DNA from: Verrucomicrobiota bacterium JB023
Lineage (GTDB): Bacteria; Verrucomicrobiota; Verrucomicrobiia; Verrucomicrobiales; Akkermansiaceae
DNA: 64,000 nt
NCBI GenBank assembly: GCA_030673895.1
Contig: JAUTCR010000066.1
Coordinates: 1-64,000, forward strand
Reading direction: 5' to 3'
The position numbers and the translations under genes are program-made. The notes beneath the pieces were generated by a model that was not told the DNA's origin, made no database searches, and worked only from the letters and a program-made list of their open reading frames with translations. Of this stretch, positions 1 to 12,200 are shown piece after piece. The first letter of the stretch is position 1; each line of letters begins with the position of its first letter.

Positions 1-86
1 TCGGAGGTTGCCTGACCGAACGCGGGAAGGGCGAGTCCGAGGACTCCAGCCGCGATGGCCACTGATTTCAGTGTTGTCATTTTCAT
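1..86 (-). CDS. Secreted protein, N-terminal fragment (cut by window edge)
   Basis: Reading leftward from an ATG at 84-86, the first 28 codons encode a typical signal peptide: MKMTTLKS, a hydrophobic Ala/Gly/Leu core, then an ALPAFGQA-type signal peptidase I site. The rest of the gene lies outside the window, so the mature protein cannot be identified. An exported protein is likely; nothing more specific can be said. Confidence 0.5.
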   Translation of the reverse strand, partial: MKMTTLKSVAIAAGVLGLALPAFGQATS

Positions 87-432
87 GATTTGTTTTGCTG
101 CAAGTTTAGGTTTTTACCGGGCTTCCCCGGGGGTGTCAGACGAATCTGACGGTTGGTCTTAATGTTCCGCAGGCAATCCGCGTTCAAGCTACCTACCGTA
201 TGCGGGGTAGGTCAATTTTTTTTTTCCTATTGGCGAAGAATTCACTAAAGAAAAACCTAAATAGCCAATTACTTCCAAATCACTCTTTTTGAACGATTTA
301 GAGCGAATCTTCTCGTTCTTTACTGCTGCTTCTTGCCGATGCAGGACAGATTTGATGAACCCAAATCAATTTTTTGTCTGAAAAATTATCGCCGACCCTG
401 CGCCGAATGATGTCAAAAAGAATACCCAAAAT
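87..432. other. Intergenic stretch with no gene seen
   Basis: About 345 bases between the secreted-protein start (leftward) and the stop of the M42 peptidase gene. No convincing reading frame was found. It holds a hairpin followed by a T run at 191-225, listed separately, and AT-rich sequence at 215-330. Confidence 0.5.
191..225 (+). terminator. Rho-independent terminator-like hairpin
   Basis: A perfect 7-bp stem (ACCTACC at 191-197 pairs with GGTAGGT at 206-212) is followed by CAA and ten T. The orientation is + strand, but no + strand gene was seen upstream. It may end a small unannotated transcript or lie in the leader of the leftward gene. Confidence 0.45.
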
Positions 433-1524
433 TCAGATGTACTGAATCAATTCGGAAAATCTTTCCGCAGTCAGATGCTCGACCAATTTAGCCCCAAGTT
501 CGACCATCGCTTGGTAGTCCGCGATATCGATGATTCCATTGTGAGAGTGGATGTAACGGGCGGGCACTCCGAGAACTATTGAGGGCACACCCGGCCCGCT
601 GAGATGGAAACCTCCCGCATCCGTCCCGCCGCTCCTGCGAACGGTGACTTGGTGAGGAATATTTTCCGCCTCGGCCAAGGCGATGGTCATTTCAGCCAAT
701 CTGGGATTCATGATGGCTGACGGGTCATGAAGCCTGATCTGCACTCCCTTGCCCAACACTCCCTGACTTGTACTCAGATCGAATCCCGGGGTGTCATCGG
801 CCGGAGGACCTTCCAGGACGATGGCCACATCCGGGCGAAGGACATAAGCCAAGGTCTTTGAGCCCCGAAGTCCGACTTCTTCCTGAACGGTGCCCGCAAC
901 CGTGAGAGTGTTCTGTGTTTTCCCCAGCATTTTCTTGCCGATTTCAATTGCGCCACCCATGCCGACGCGATTGTCGAATGATTTGGCAATGAAGCGGCCT
1001 TCTTTTCTTGCTGGCACAAAGGAGGCGTCAGGCGCAATGGGGTCGCCGACCCTGACTCCCCAAGAGGCAACCTCTTCCGCAGAAGATGCCGAGACGTCAA
1101 TGAACATGGCATCCAATTCCTGAACCTTGCCCCGCTCCGCCTTCCCTAAAAAATGAGGAGGCTTTGAAGCAACCACGCCGGGAATCTTTTCTCCACTTGA
1201 GCTCTTCACCACCACACGCTGGGCGAGAAGATTATGGCCCCACCAGCCTCCAACGGGAACGAAAGTAAGAAAACCCTGCGAGTTGATGGATTGAACACGG
1301 AATCCGATCTCATCCATATGACCAGCGACAAGGACGTTCGGACCAGTCTCACTCACATCGCCCCGGCAATAGACGGAGCCATTGCGATCGGAACCGAATT
1401 CTCCACATCCATCGAGATGAGTCCGGAAAAGTGTCCTGACTTCATCTTCATACCCGGGAACGGAATGAGCCTCGGTGAGTTCGCGCAACAACTGAATGGA
1501 ATAATCGCCCATGAATTGATTCAT
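433..1524 (-). CDS. M42 family metallo-aminopeptidase
   Basis: A 363-residue cytosolic peptidase of the M42 (glutamyl/deblocking aminopeptidase) family, which trims N-terminal residues from peptides. The expected metal-site motifs appear in order: GHMDEIG (about residues 68-74), SFDNRVG (Asp bridging the two metals), QEEVGLRG (catalytic and metal Glu), and a C-terminal IHSHNG with the last His ligand. Length matches the family. It lies downstream of lexA on the same strand with a 129-bp gap and is probably an independent gene. M42 members are sometimes annotated as endoglucanases; the peptidase call is much safer. Confidence 0.9.
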   Translation of the reverse strand: MNQFMGDYSIQLLRELTEAHSVPGYEDEVRTLFRTHLDGCGEFGSDRNGSVYCRGDVSETGPNVLVAGHMDEIGFRVQSINSQGFLTFVPVGGWWGHNLLAQRVVVKSSSGEKIPGVVASKPPHFLGKAERGKVQELDAMFIDVSASSAEEVASWGVRVGDPIAPDASFVPARKEGRFIAKSFDNRVGMGGAIEIGKKMLGKTQNTLTVAGTVQEEVGLRGSKTLAYVLRPDVAIVLEGPPADDTPGFDLSTSQGVLGKGVQIRLHDPSAIMNPRLAEMTIALAEAENIPHQVTVRRSGGTDAGGFHLSGPGVPSIVLGVPARYIHSHNGIIDIADYQAMVELGAKLVEHLTAERFSELIQYI

Positions 1525-1653
1525 CGTGAATCACCATCCAAATTCAAGGGGGAACGACGTGCGAGAAAAAGAAAGAACGTCGCATCTCGCGCTGCTCGAC
1601 AACGCAACGGAGGCCTGAGAAGGCAGTTCGCATCGCGAAGACTCACAGCGAGC

Positions 1654-2268
1654 TCAAGACGTTTTCCTCAGCAAGGCGACCATGACTCCTTGCACGACCA
1701 GCTCTTGAACCGGAATCAGATCGGGGAACTCAGCATTCTCGGCATGGAGGTAATAGCTTCCCTCTTTCATCACAAAGCGCTTCAGCGTCGTTTCCCCATC
1801 AATCAAAGCGGCAACGATATCGCCGGGGCGCGGCTCGCGATGCTCGAGAATGACCGTGTCTCCATCGCAGATATGAGCATCAATCATCGACTCTCCCCTT
1901 ACTTTGAGCGCGAACGTTTTTGCCTTGGAAGAGACTCCAAGCGTTGCGACGTCAATTGAGACAGCTCCTTCCCGATTTTCCACCTGATCTTCTCCGAAGC
2001 CTGCCGCGATCGAACCATACAGGGGGACATCGACGATTTCCTCCCGCTCCAGATCCTCCGGGAACATCACCGCGCGTGCTTTGCCCGGGAGACGAATCAC
2101 CGCGCCCTTTCGCTCCAAGGCGCGCAGATGGCTCATTGCAGCAGTCTGGCTAGCGAACCCAAAGTGAGCCTGGATTTCCCTAGTTGAGGGAACCAAGCCG
2201 GTCCTCCGATGTTCAGCCTTGAGGAAATTGAGGACGTTTTCTTGTTTTTGAGTGAGTGCTTCAGCCAT
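1654..2268 (-). CDS. lexA: LexA repressor (SOS regulator)
   Basis: A 204-residue LexA. The N-terminal winged helix-turn-helix (about residues 1-68) includes the STREIQAHFGFAS recognition region. The C-terminal S24 protease domain keeps the Ala89-Gly90 cleavage site in GSIAAGF, nucleophile Ser127 in RGESM and general-base Lys163 in TTLKRF. RecA-stimulated self-cleavage should relieve repression after DNA damage. A palindrome matching the verrucomicrobial LexA motif lies 14 bases before its start codon, so autoregulation is likely. The flanking genes are not obvious SOS genes. Confidence 0.95.
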   Translation of the reverse strand: MAEALTQKQENVLNFLKAEHRRTGLVPSTREIQAHFGFASQTAAMSHLRALERKGAVIRLPGKARAVMFPEDLEREEIVDVPLYGSIAAGFGEDQVENREGAVSIDVATLGVSSKAKTFALKVRGESMIDAHICDGDTVILEHREPRPGDIVAALIDGETTLKRFVMKEGSYYLHAENAEFPDLIPVQELVVQGVMVALLRKTS

Positions 2269-2281
2269 GATTTTTGAACAA

Positions 2282-2295
2282 CGTTCGACTGAACA
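2282..2295 (-). promoter_or_regulatory. LexA operator (SOS box) upstream of lexA
   Basis: On the minus strand the site reads TGTTC-AGTC-GAACG, a match to the TGTTC-N4-GAACA motif reported for Verrucomicrobia LexA with only the last base differing. It sits between the NlpC/P60 stop at 2355 and the lexA ATG at 2268, the expected place for autoregulation. Confidence 0.75.
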
Positions 2296-2354
2296 TATCC
2301 AAGCTCATCAGGAGCCTCAAGAGAAAAACCGTTTATCTTCGTCGGGAGCAAAAG

Positions 2355-2873
2355 TCACAAGCCGCGGGGATGCCTCATGGCGTGTCCGTCCACCCTTCGT
2401 GATTCCGGCTTCCATCGCGGACCCGTTTCGTGGGCGCTCCCGCCCGTATCGAAGCGAAGGCCTCCAATCACAAGGAAAGTGTGACCATTCCGAGTATAGA
2501 CGGTGATCCAATCGCCCTTGCCGCGCTTTCCGTAATTGAAAAAGCCGCGCGAGGTTAGATGGCCCTCCAGCAAGCCAGCTTCGCGCAAAACATAGCTAGT
2601 CGCTCCGCTGCAGTCATATCCGGAGTCGTTCAATCTCGCATGCCCTCCTCCATATTTGTAGGGCTTGCCCACCAAGCGATTGGCTGCCGCCACCGCCAGC
2701 TTGACCTCCTTCGGAGCAAAGAGCGGCGCGCTGGCCAGCCCGTTGCGCTCCAACTCGAGCGATCTCATGAACTTGTGCTCATACTGCACCCGCCCTTTGG
2801 CCCACTTCTGACCACTTGAGCAGGACGGGGTAAGGAACAAACAAAGGGAACACAAGAGCAGGAGGCACCTCAT
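2355..2873 (-). CDS. NlpC/P60-like cell-wall hydrolase lipoprotein
   Basis: A 172-residue exported protein. The N-terminus has a hydrophobic signal ending in PSC-SSG, a plausible lipobox. The NlpC/P60 fold is indicated by VGKPYKYGGGH followed by GYDCSGATSYVLREAG (catalytic Cys in DCSG) and a later GHTFLVIGG (catalytic His). Such proteins cleave peptidoglycan stem peptides. A close paralogue lies at 4497-4979; the two flank a TMTC-like gene, which looks like local duplication. The substrate cannot be told from sequence. Confidence 0.8.
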   Translation of the reverse strand: MRCLLLLCSLCLFLTPSCSSGQKWAKGRVQYEHKFMRSLELERNGLASAPLFAPKEVKLAVAAANRLVGKPYKYGGGHARLNDSGYDCSGATSYVLREAGLLEGHLTSRGFFNYGKRGKGDWITVYTRNGHTFLVIGGLRFDTGGSAHETGPRWKPESRRVDGHAMRHPRGL

Positions 2874-2938
2874 TAAGAACTCTTAACCAATTCTTCGAAT
2901 CCCCACAAGTGTTGCTATCCCAAACATCCGGGTTCACC

Positions 2939-4426
2939 ATGCGGCGTCTTGTGAAACGATGGTTCCGAGCCTTGCAGTCCCGATCCTGGGTGATTGGAAG
3001 CCTCCTGCTGACTGGCCTCCTTCTCCTGCCCCTTCTTCGGAACGGGTTCGTGCATTATGATGACGGGATCTACATCGTAGAGAACCCTCTGGTCGCTGCG
3101 CCTTTCCAGGTAGCAACCATTCCGACCGCCTTCAGCACCATCCACGAGCAGAACTACGCTCCGCTGCTTTGGCTGACCTTCCGGGCGCTCCATGAGGCGG
3201 CAGGCCCTGCGCCCTGGGTCTTTCACCTTGTCTCGGTGCTCGCTCACCTTGCCTGCGCCTTGCTCCTCATTCGAGTCGGGCGACAGCTTGGAGGCAGTTG
3301 GGCATGGACCAGCCTCCTCGCTTTTCTGTGGGCAATCCATCCGCAGAGGGTCGAATCCGTCGCGTGGGCATCGGCACTCAAAGATCCTGCCTCGGGTTTC
3401 TTCGCTCTACTCACGACCTCGCTTTGGCTGAGCCTCAGAAGGACGGGAGGCAAGAACCCCAGCCTGACCTTTGCAATGTGCCTCTGTTACCTGGCCTCGC
3501 TGCTCTTCAAGCAGGCTGCCTTTCCCCTTCCCTGGGTGCTTCTATCATGGCATCTCTTGATGCGAAGAGATAGCGACCAAGCTCTGCTGAAGGCGACGCT
3601 TCCCCTGCTCCTTCTCTCTTTGGGCGGTGCCTTGGCAGCATGGACTGCCAATCGGGAGGCTCTCACGCAAACAGAGTTTCTCGGCCTCTCCACTCCGATT
3701 GATCAGATTGGTCATTTTCTTTCCGCGCTGGCCTTCACTCTGCGACAATTCCTCCTTCCTTGGCCTCTGGCTCCTGATTATCCAGTGCCGCAGAATGCCT
3801 TGCTTTGGAGGCTCACGGGCGGAATCGCTCTCATCCTCTTCATCCTATTACTTGGGGTGGCAATTCGACAGCGTGCTGCTTTGCTCACCCTGGCCCTCCT
3901 CTGGGCTGCGGCCTTGTGGATTCCCGGCTCGGGGCTCCTACCGATCCCGCTCGAATTCACCGCCGATCGTCTCACCTACCTACCCTCCAGCCTGGCCATA
4001 GTCGCTGCGGGAGTCTGGGCCTCCCGCCAACTTCCCCGGGGGCCATTTCTATTCTCCTTGATGGGTTTGGCTCTGCTCTGGAGTGCCCTGAACTGGCGGG
4101 CGCAACAACCATGGGAAGATGGCCCGTCCCTTGTCTCTCACACCCTGAGACACTACCCATCTCATTATCCGTCCAAGGTCAATCGGGCAGTGCTGCAAGC
4201 CCGGTCCGGCCGTCTTGATGAAAGCATCCTCACGCTCCAGGAGGCAATCGAAGACTACCCGTTGCGCCCGGGGGCTTATGAGAAGCTGATCCAAATTCAC
4301 TTGGCGCGGGGACAGCCTCAAGAGGCGCTTGATACGGCTCGCCGATGGAAATCGATGCAACCGACGAGCGAAGGCCCGGACCTCTATCTCCTGCAGCTCA
4401 CAACTCGCCAGCCTCACCAAAGGTAA
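2939..4426 (+). CDS. TMTC-like polytopic membrane protein with C-terminal TPRs
   Basis: About 495 residues with roughly ten hydrophobic segments and a C-terminal TPR stretch (from about residue 405: helices around RAVLQARSGRLDESILTL and ARGQPQEALDTAR). The luminal-loop motif FVHYDDGIYI and the later HPQRVESVAWASALKD are typical of bacterial relatives of TMTC O-mannosyltransferases (GT-C fold), so lipid-linked sugar transfer to proteins is a reasonable inference. The ATG at 2939 is preferred to the GTG at 2909 because MRRLVKRW gives a normal cytoplasmic N-terminus. A paralogue lies at 20102-21775. Confidence 0.7.
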   Translation: MRRLVKRWFRALQSRSWVIGSLLLTGLLLLPLLRNGFVHYDDGIYIVENPLVAAPFQVATIPTAFSTIHEQNYAPLLWLTFRALHEAAGPAPWVFHLVSVLAHLACALLLIRVGRQLGGSWAWTSLLAFLWAIHPQRVESVAWASALKDPASGFFALLTTSLWLSLRRTGGKNPSLTFAMCLCYLASLLFKQAAFPLPWVLLSWHLLMRRDSDQALLKATLPLLLLSLGGALAAWTANREALTQTEFLGLSTPIDQIGHFLSALAFTLRQFLLPWPLAPDYPVPQNALLWRLTGGIALILFILLLGVAIRQRAALLTLALLWAAALWIPGSGLLPIPLEFTADRLTYLPSSLAIVAAGVWASRQLPRGPFLFSLMGLALLWSALNWRAQQPWEDGPSLVSHTLRHYPSHYPSKVNRAVLQARSGRLDESILTLQEAIEDYPLRPGAYEKLIQIHLARGQPQEALDTARRWKSMQPTSEGPDLYLLQLTTRQPHQR

Positions 4427-4496
4427 AAGACATTAAGAAGCATCCGACCCACCGGGAGAATCACTTAAGATCCCCTCCTCATTCTGCCGCCCCTCG

Positions 4497-4979
4497 CTAT
4501 TGGGTCGACGGGACTTGGGCCGGCCGCCGTGGGGTGAACTTTTTGGTAGAACGCTCCTTCCGATACCATCTTGGCCCCGCATCCCAGTCTTCGCCGAGCG
4601 TGTCAAAGCGAAGCCCGGCGACCTCGATAAAGACGTGTCCTCCCCGAGCCCAGACGGTAATCCACTCTCCTTGGCCCGGTCGGCCGAATTGCAGGAAGCC
4701 TCGCGAGGTTTTCACCCCCTCCATCAATCCGGCCTTCCTAAGAACATAGCTTGCCGCACCGGAACAATCATAACCATCATCTTCGAAACGGCCATGACCG
4801 CCACCCCACTTGTATGGTTTACCGACCAATTGATTTGCCGCCTCCACCAGAAGCTTAACCCGCTTGGGCGCATCTTCAGCCACCAGAGCCTTGCCCTCGG
4901 AATCGAGCTCGATGCGCGGTTCGTCATCCGCATGGATGAACACAACGATGGCAAACCAGAAGGTTAAGAAAGTTTTCAT
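4497..4979 (-). CDS. NlpC/P60-like secreted hydrolase (paralogue of 2355-2873)
   Basis: A 160-residue protein with a signal peptide (MKTFLTFWFAIVVFIHA). The core VGKPYKWGGGHGRFEDDGYDC continues into SGAASYVLRKAGL, with the NlpC/P60 cysteine in DCSG; GGHVFIEVAG carries the His. It is closely similar to the protein at 2355-2873 over the whole domain but lacks a lipobox, so it is probably periplasmic or secreted rather than lipid-anchored. It is convergent with the TMTC-like gene and followed on the same strand by nothing obvious. Confidence 0.78.
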   Translation of the reverse strand: MKTFLTFWFAIVVFIHADDEPRIELDSEGKALVAEDAPKRVKLLVEAANQLVGKPYKWGGGHGRFEDDGYDCSGAASYVLRKAGLMEGVKTSRGFLQFGRPGQGEWITVWARGGHVFIEVAGLRFDTLGEDWDAGPRWYRKERSTKKFTPRRPAQVPSTQ

Positions 4980-5010
4980 GGGGGCGATAAAGTCGCCTCC
5001 TTGCCGAAAA

Positions 5011-5631
5011 TCACAAATTTTCTCTTTCTCGAAGCCAAGAGACCACCTTCTCCAAGGCCTTTGCCCGGTGGCTTAACCGATTCTTCACTTCGATTCCCAA
5101 TTCCGCGAAAGTCTGCTCAAAGCCATCTGGGATGAAGTGAGGGTCGTAACCAAACCCCTCCTCTCCCCGAGCTTCGCTCAAAAGAGTTCCTTCCACACTA
5201 CCAGCGAAATCGGCGACCTTTTGACCGCCGCTTGCCAACACCATCACACAGCGGAATCGCCCCCCGCGCTTCTCCTCGGGCACAGACGCCAACTCGGAAC
5301 AGAGCTTCTCGTTATTCTTCACGTGATTCCCCTCTTCGCCTCCGAAGCTGGAGGACCAGACACCAGGCCGACCATCCAATGCATCGACCTCAAGGCCGGA
5401 ATCATCGGCCAGCACCCACCCGCCAATCCGCTGGCTGATTGCTTCCGCCTTCAGCGTCGCGTTCTCGAGAAAAGTCACCCCAGTCTCTTCAACTTCAGGC
5501 AAATCAAAGCCTTCTTCCTCCAGACCGCGAACATCCACCACCTCGCAGATACCAGCTAACTTCTCACGAATCTCCGCCGTCTTCTTCCTATTCCTCGTCG
5601 CCACGACTAGGCGTCTCAATTTTTCGCTCAC
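5011..5631 (-). CDS. rdgB: RdgB/HAM1 non-canonical purine NTP pyrophosphatase
   Basis: House-cleaning nucleotidase that hydrolyses dITP/ITP and XTP to monophosphates. Motifs in order: LVVATRNRKKTAEI (N-terminal NTP-binding loop), ADDSGLEVDALDGRPGVWSS (family signature), GFGYDPHFIP, and a C-terminal NRLSHRAKAL. I chose the GTG at 5631 (VSEKLRRLVVATRN), giving 206 residues, normal for the family; the open frame extends upstream to 5745 but that extension (Phe/Cys-rich) looks non-coding. Confidence 0.9.
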   Translation of the reverse strand: MSEKLRRLVVATRNRKKTAEIREKLAGICEVVDVRGLEEEGFDLPEVEETGVTFLENATLKAEAISQRIGGWVLADDSGLEVDALDGRPGVWSSSFGGEEGNHVKNNEKLCSELASVPEEKRGGRFRCVMVLASGGQKVADFAGSVEGTLLSEARGEEGFGYDPHFIPDGFEQTFAELGIEVKNRLSHRAKALEKVVSWLRERENL

Positions 5632-5752
5632 GCGGGCAGAGAAACAAAAAAAGTGAAGTTTCAGGAAATAAAAACAGGCCGCTCGCACTCTATACCGATG
5701 CAGTTGGATCGGTTTCATCACTTGATTCACTTCTGATTCAGCCATTTCATCA

Positions 5753-5795
5753 GGCCCCGGCTTCCGCGAGGTGCACGCGGAATCGGGGCCTTTTC
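5753..5795 (+). terminator. GC-rich hairpin with short T run, in leuS leader
   Basis: GGCCCCG pairs with CGGGGCC and the inner TTCCGCG with CGCGGAA, followed by TTTTC. It points in the leuS direction and ends 67 bases before the leuS ATG. No + strand gene precedes it, so it either ends a small transcript or acts as an attenuator in the leuS leader. Confidence 0.5.
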
Positions 5796-5861
5796 TTGCC
5801 CAATATCACTGCATAATCGTCTGGACTCCCGATAACGGATTCACAAGTCTCCCCGCCCATC

Positions 5862-9068
<3,207 letters not shown>

Positions 9069-9100
9069 CCCCAGGGGCCTAACCCCGATTCCTTCCTCAA

Positions 9101-9134
9101 AAGCCCGCCGGGAATCCACCGGACGGGCTTTTTC
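9101..9134 (+). terminator. Rho-independent terminator of leuS
   Basis: AAGCCCG pairs with CGGGCTT and the inner CCGG with CCGG, followed directly by TTTCTTT. It begins 32 bases after the leuS stop codon. Confidence 0.85.
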
Positions 9135-9237
9135 TTTGCCCTTCCGCGAAAAACCGAACAACCCGCGAGATTGTTCAAATTCGACTCAATCTTAATGATT
9201 TACGTCAAAATCCTCTAGGAACCGAGTCTCGATTGTG

Positions 9238-9279
9238 GAATCTTGGTGTTTCAATAATACATACAGTATTCCAAGATTC
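9238..9279. promoter_or_regulatory. Long nested palindrome upstream of the lyase-like gene
   Basis: GAATCTTGG (9238-9246) and CCAAGATTC (9271-9279) are perfect inverted arms; an inner pair AATAC (9256-9260) and GTATT (9266-9270) is also perfect. It ends 14 bases before the ATG at 9294. It could be an operator or a hairpin at the start of the mRNA controlling translation. Confidence 0.5.
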
Positions 9280-9293
9280 GAGACATCCACCTC

Positions 9294-12200
9294 ATGAACG
9301 CCCCCATCAATTTCGTTCTCCTGATATCCCTCTGCTTAAGTCGCCTCTTCGCCGCCGAAGTCGTCTACGAGGGAGTCTCCGGTGGAGAATGGGCAACGGA
9401 CAGCAATTGGAGCACCGGAAGCTACCCCACCGGCGCGGACTATGCCGCGCTTAATACGACTGCCAATCTTAGCGTCGAGGCTCCGACGAGTATCCGGGCC
9501 ATTCGCTTGGGCAGCGAGGGTAATGGCATTCTTCAAATCGGGAGCCAAGCCTCCCTCACTGTCGGGTCCCACGCGGCATGGGATAGCCATTTGGGCAATG
9601 GAGAGGGCCATCATGGTCAAGTGAATCAGGAAGGCGGGACCGTCCAGATCAACGAATTGGAAATCGGGCGAAACTCCTCCACCGGAGCCTACTACCTGCA
9701 GGATGGCTCTCTCACCTTAATCCGTGGACTCAAGGACAACTCCCTCTACCTAGGAACCGACGATGGCAAGACGACCGCTGGGGATGGTTTGCTGAGTATC
9801 AGGAGCGGCGAATTCCGCACTCGCTTTGGCGTCTACCTCGGTTCCGTGAACGGAGGGGTCGGAACCTTTGAAGTGATTGGCTCTCACGCCAGCGAGATCG
9901 GCATCGGCTCCCATGGTTCGGGAGATGGGCTGTGGACACAAAATACGGGATCGATTCTCCGCGTCCGGATTGACAAGACCGCACAGGGCATCACACCCAT
10001 CTTCATTGATGAGGTCGGAGAGGATGGAGGCGGAGATGTCCTCTTCGAAGAGGGCTCCCTTCTCGATATCGACTTCACCGCAAACTTTGTGAACGGAGGC
10101 ACCTTCACCCTCATGGAGTGGGAAGGCGAGGTGATCGACCATGGCTTACAATTCGCCCCTTCGGTGGATACCAATCAATGGAGCTTCCAAGTCGACGCAG
10201 CCAACAAACGGCTCACTGCAACTGCCGTAGGACCACCCTTGGAGCGAGCCTTCGTCCATCCTGGCCTCTCCCACAAACTGTCGGACCTCCATCGCATGCG
10301 AGACATGGTCGCTGCCGGAGCCGAACCTTGGGCCACGACCTTCGCCCAGCTCAGCAGCCATCCTCGCGCGCAACACACGGTCCAACCCGGGAACCTGACC
10401 CCGGAGCAGCGGGAAGTACTAGACGGAACCACCAATAACTTCCTGAGAAACGATGCCACCAGCGCCTACTACAATGCCCTGATGTGGATGATCACCGGCG
10501 ACTCCCGGCACGCCGAGGCCTCTATCCGCATCTTCAATGCGTGGTCTGTCATGAAAAGGAACACCCAGACGGTCCCACTGAGTTCGGGCCGTCATTGGCG
10601 CCTCATCGAGGCCGCCGAGATCATCAAGAGCACCTACCCGGGCTGGGATCCCGGTGAGCTGCAAGCCTTCAAGGACATGCTGGTCTACCCCGGTTATTCG
10701 AACACGAGCGCACCGACAGCGGCGATTGAGAATTCCGATGTCACCCTCTACTGGCGATGCTATCAAGGCGATCCCGCCCGCCATGGCAATCAGGGCCTCT
10801 TCTGCATGCGGATGGTGATGGCGATGGGAGTCTTCCTCGACAACGAGATCATGTATGACCGCGCTCTCCGCTACCTGCAGGGGGCACCGGCGCGGGAGGA
10901 CGACATCCCCTACCCGTCCGGCCCATCCATTGCCGAACAACAGATTGCATCTTACGAGCACTTCACCGAGTTTCGCCGCACCGGCCAGGAAGACACTGAG
11001 CCCGACCATGGCTACAACGAGGTCATCCACAACTACATCTGGCCCAATGGTCAAGGGCAGGAATTCTCCCGCGACATGGCCCATGGCCTAGCCGGGGTAT
11101 CCATCATCTGCACCATGTCCGAAATTGCCTGGAGCCAAGGGGACAATCTCTATGGACACCTCGACAACCGCCCTCTGCTCGGGCTGGAATACTTCTATCG
11201 TTACAATCTAAGCTACGAGAACAGCTACCCCGATCAACCGGCCCCTTGGGAGCCAACGGTTGAGAACGGAGAATTCATCCAACGACTCGATCGCTCGGGC
11301 CGCTGGTTCTCGCTCAAGGCCAACCCCTATCTCGCTCAGAACGTCGGCCCGAGATACTTCCATCGAGGCCGCCCCAGCCTCCTGCAAGAACCTTGCTACG
11401 AGATGAACCTCGGCCACTACCGTGACCGCCTGGGAGTCGACCCGGAGGACACCAAATGGCTGCAAAGAGGATATGACCTCCTCACCGCCACGATCGGCGT
11501 CGAGCCAGAGGGCACGGTCTGGGATCATCCGTCCCGGGGAGGACTTACCTTCCACCGCGTCAGCCCCGGAGACCCCATCGCTGGCATCACAGCCGATGGG
11601 CCGGACTTCGCCATGAACCTGCTGCCCATGACTATCGAGGCAGAGAATTACGACTACTTCCCTATCGACGGTGAAGGGCGGACTTATCACGACGTGACGA
11701 CGAACAACTCCGGCGCATCCTACCGTCCTTACGACGGAGTGGACCTCACTCCTGCCGCGGTTGGAGGACACGCCATCTCGTCCATCGAGCCCGGCGAATG
11801 GACCACCTATACTTTATCCGTCCCAGCGGAAGGCGATTACGAAGTGAGCATCCACTATTCCTCCAGTAGTCCTGGCGGAACGATTCAACTCATTCTCGAC
11901 GGCGAGGCTCTCACGGAGGCAATCCCGGTCCCCCACGGCGCACCCGCTTCCACCGGCCCTACCGATTGGCAGCATGTCGCTCTTGCATCCGGAATCACCC
12001 TCACCCAAGGGGTCAAGCAACTGAAGATCCTCTTCGGAGGAGATCCTGATTCCTTCCAGCTCAACAGCTTCTCTTTTTACCAGCCGCTCCCTCTTCCACT
12101 CGCTCATTGGAGATTCGATGAAGGAAGCGGGTCAATTGCCACCGACTGCTCTGGCAATGGCTTTCATGGCCTCATCAATCAAGCTACCTGGACCACCCGT

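Noticed and set aside
1234-1959. 241-codon + strand frame across the M42 gene and lexA
   Set aside because: Shadow of two certain minus-strand genes, with no motif of its own.
5746-5861. T-box riboswitch before leuS
   Set aside because: The motif near 5768 only loosely resembles the T-box sequence and there is no room or structure for stem I; rdgB starts divergently just upstream.
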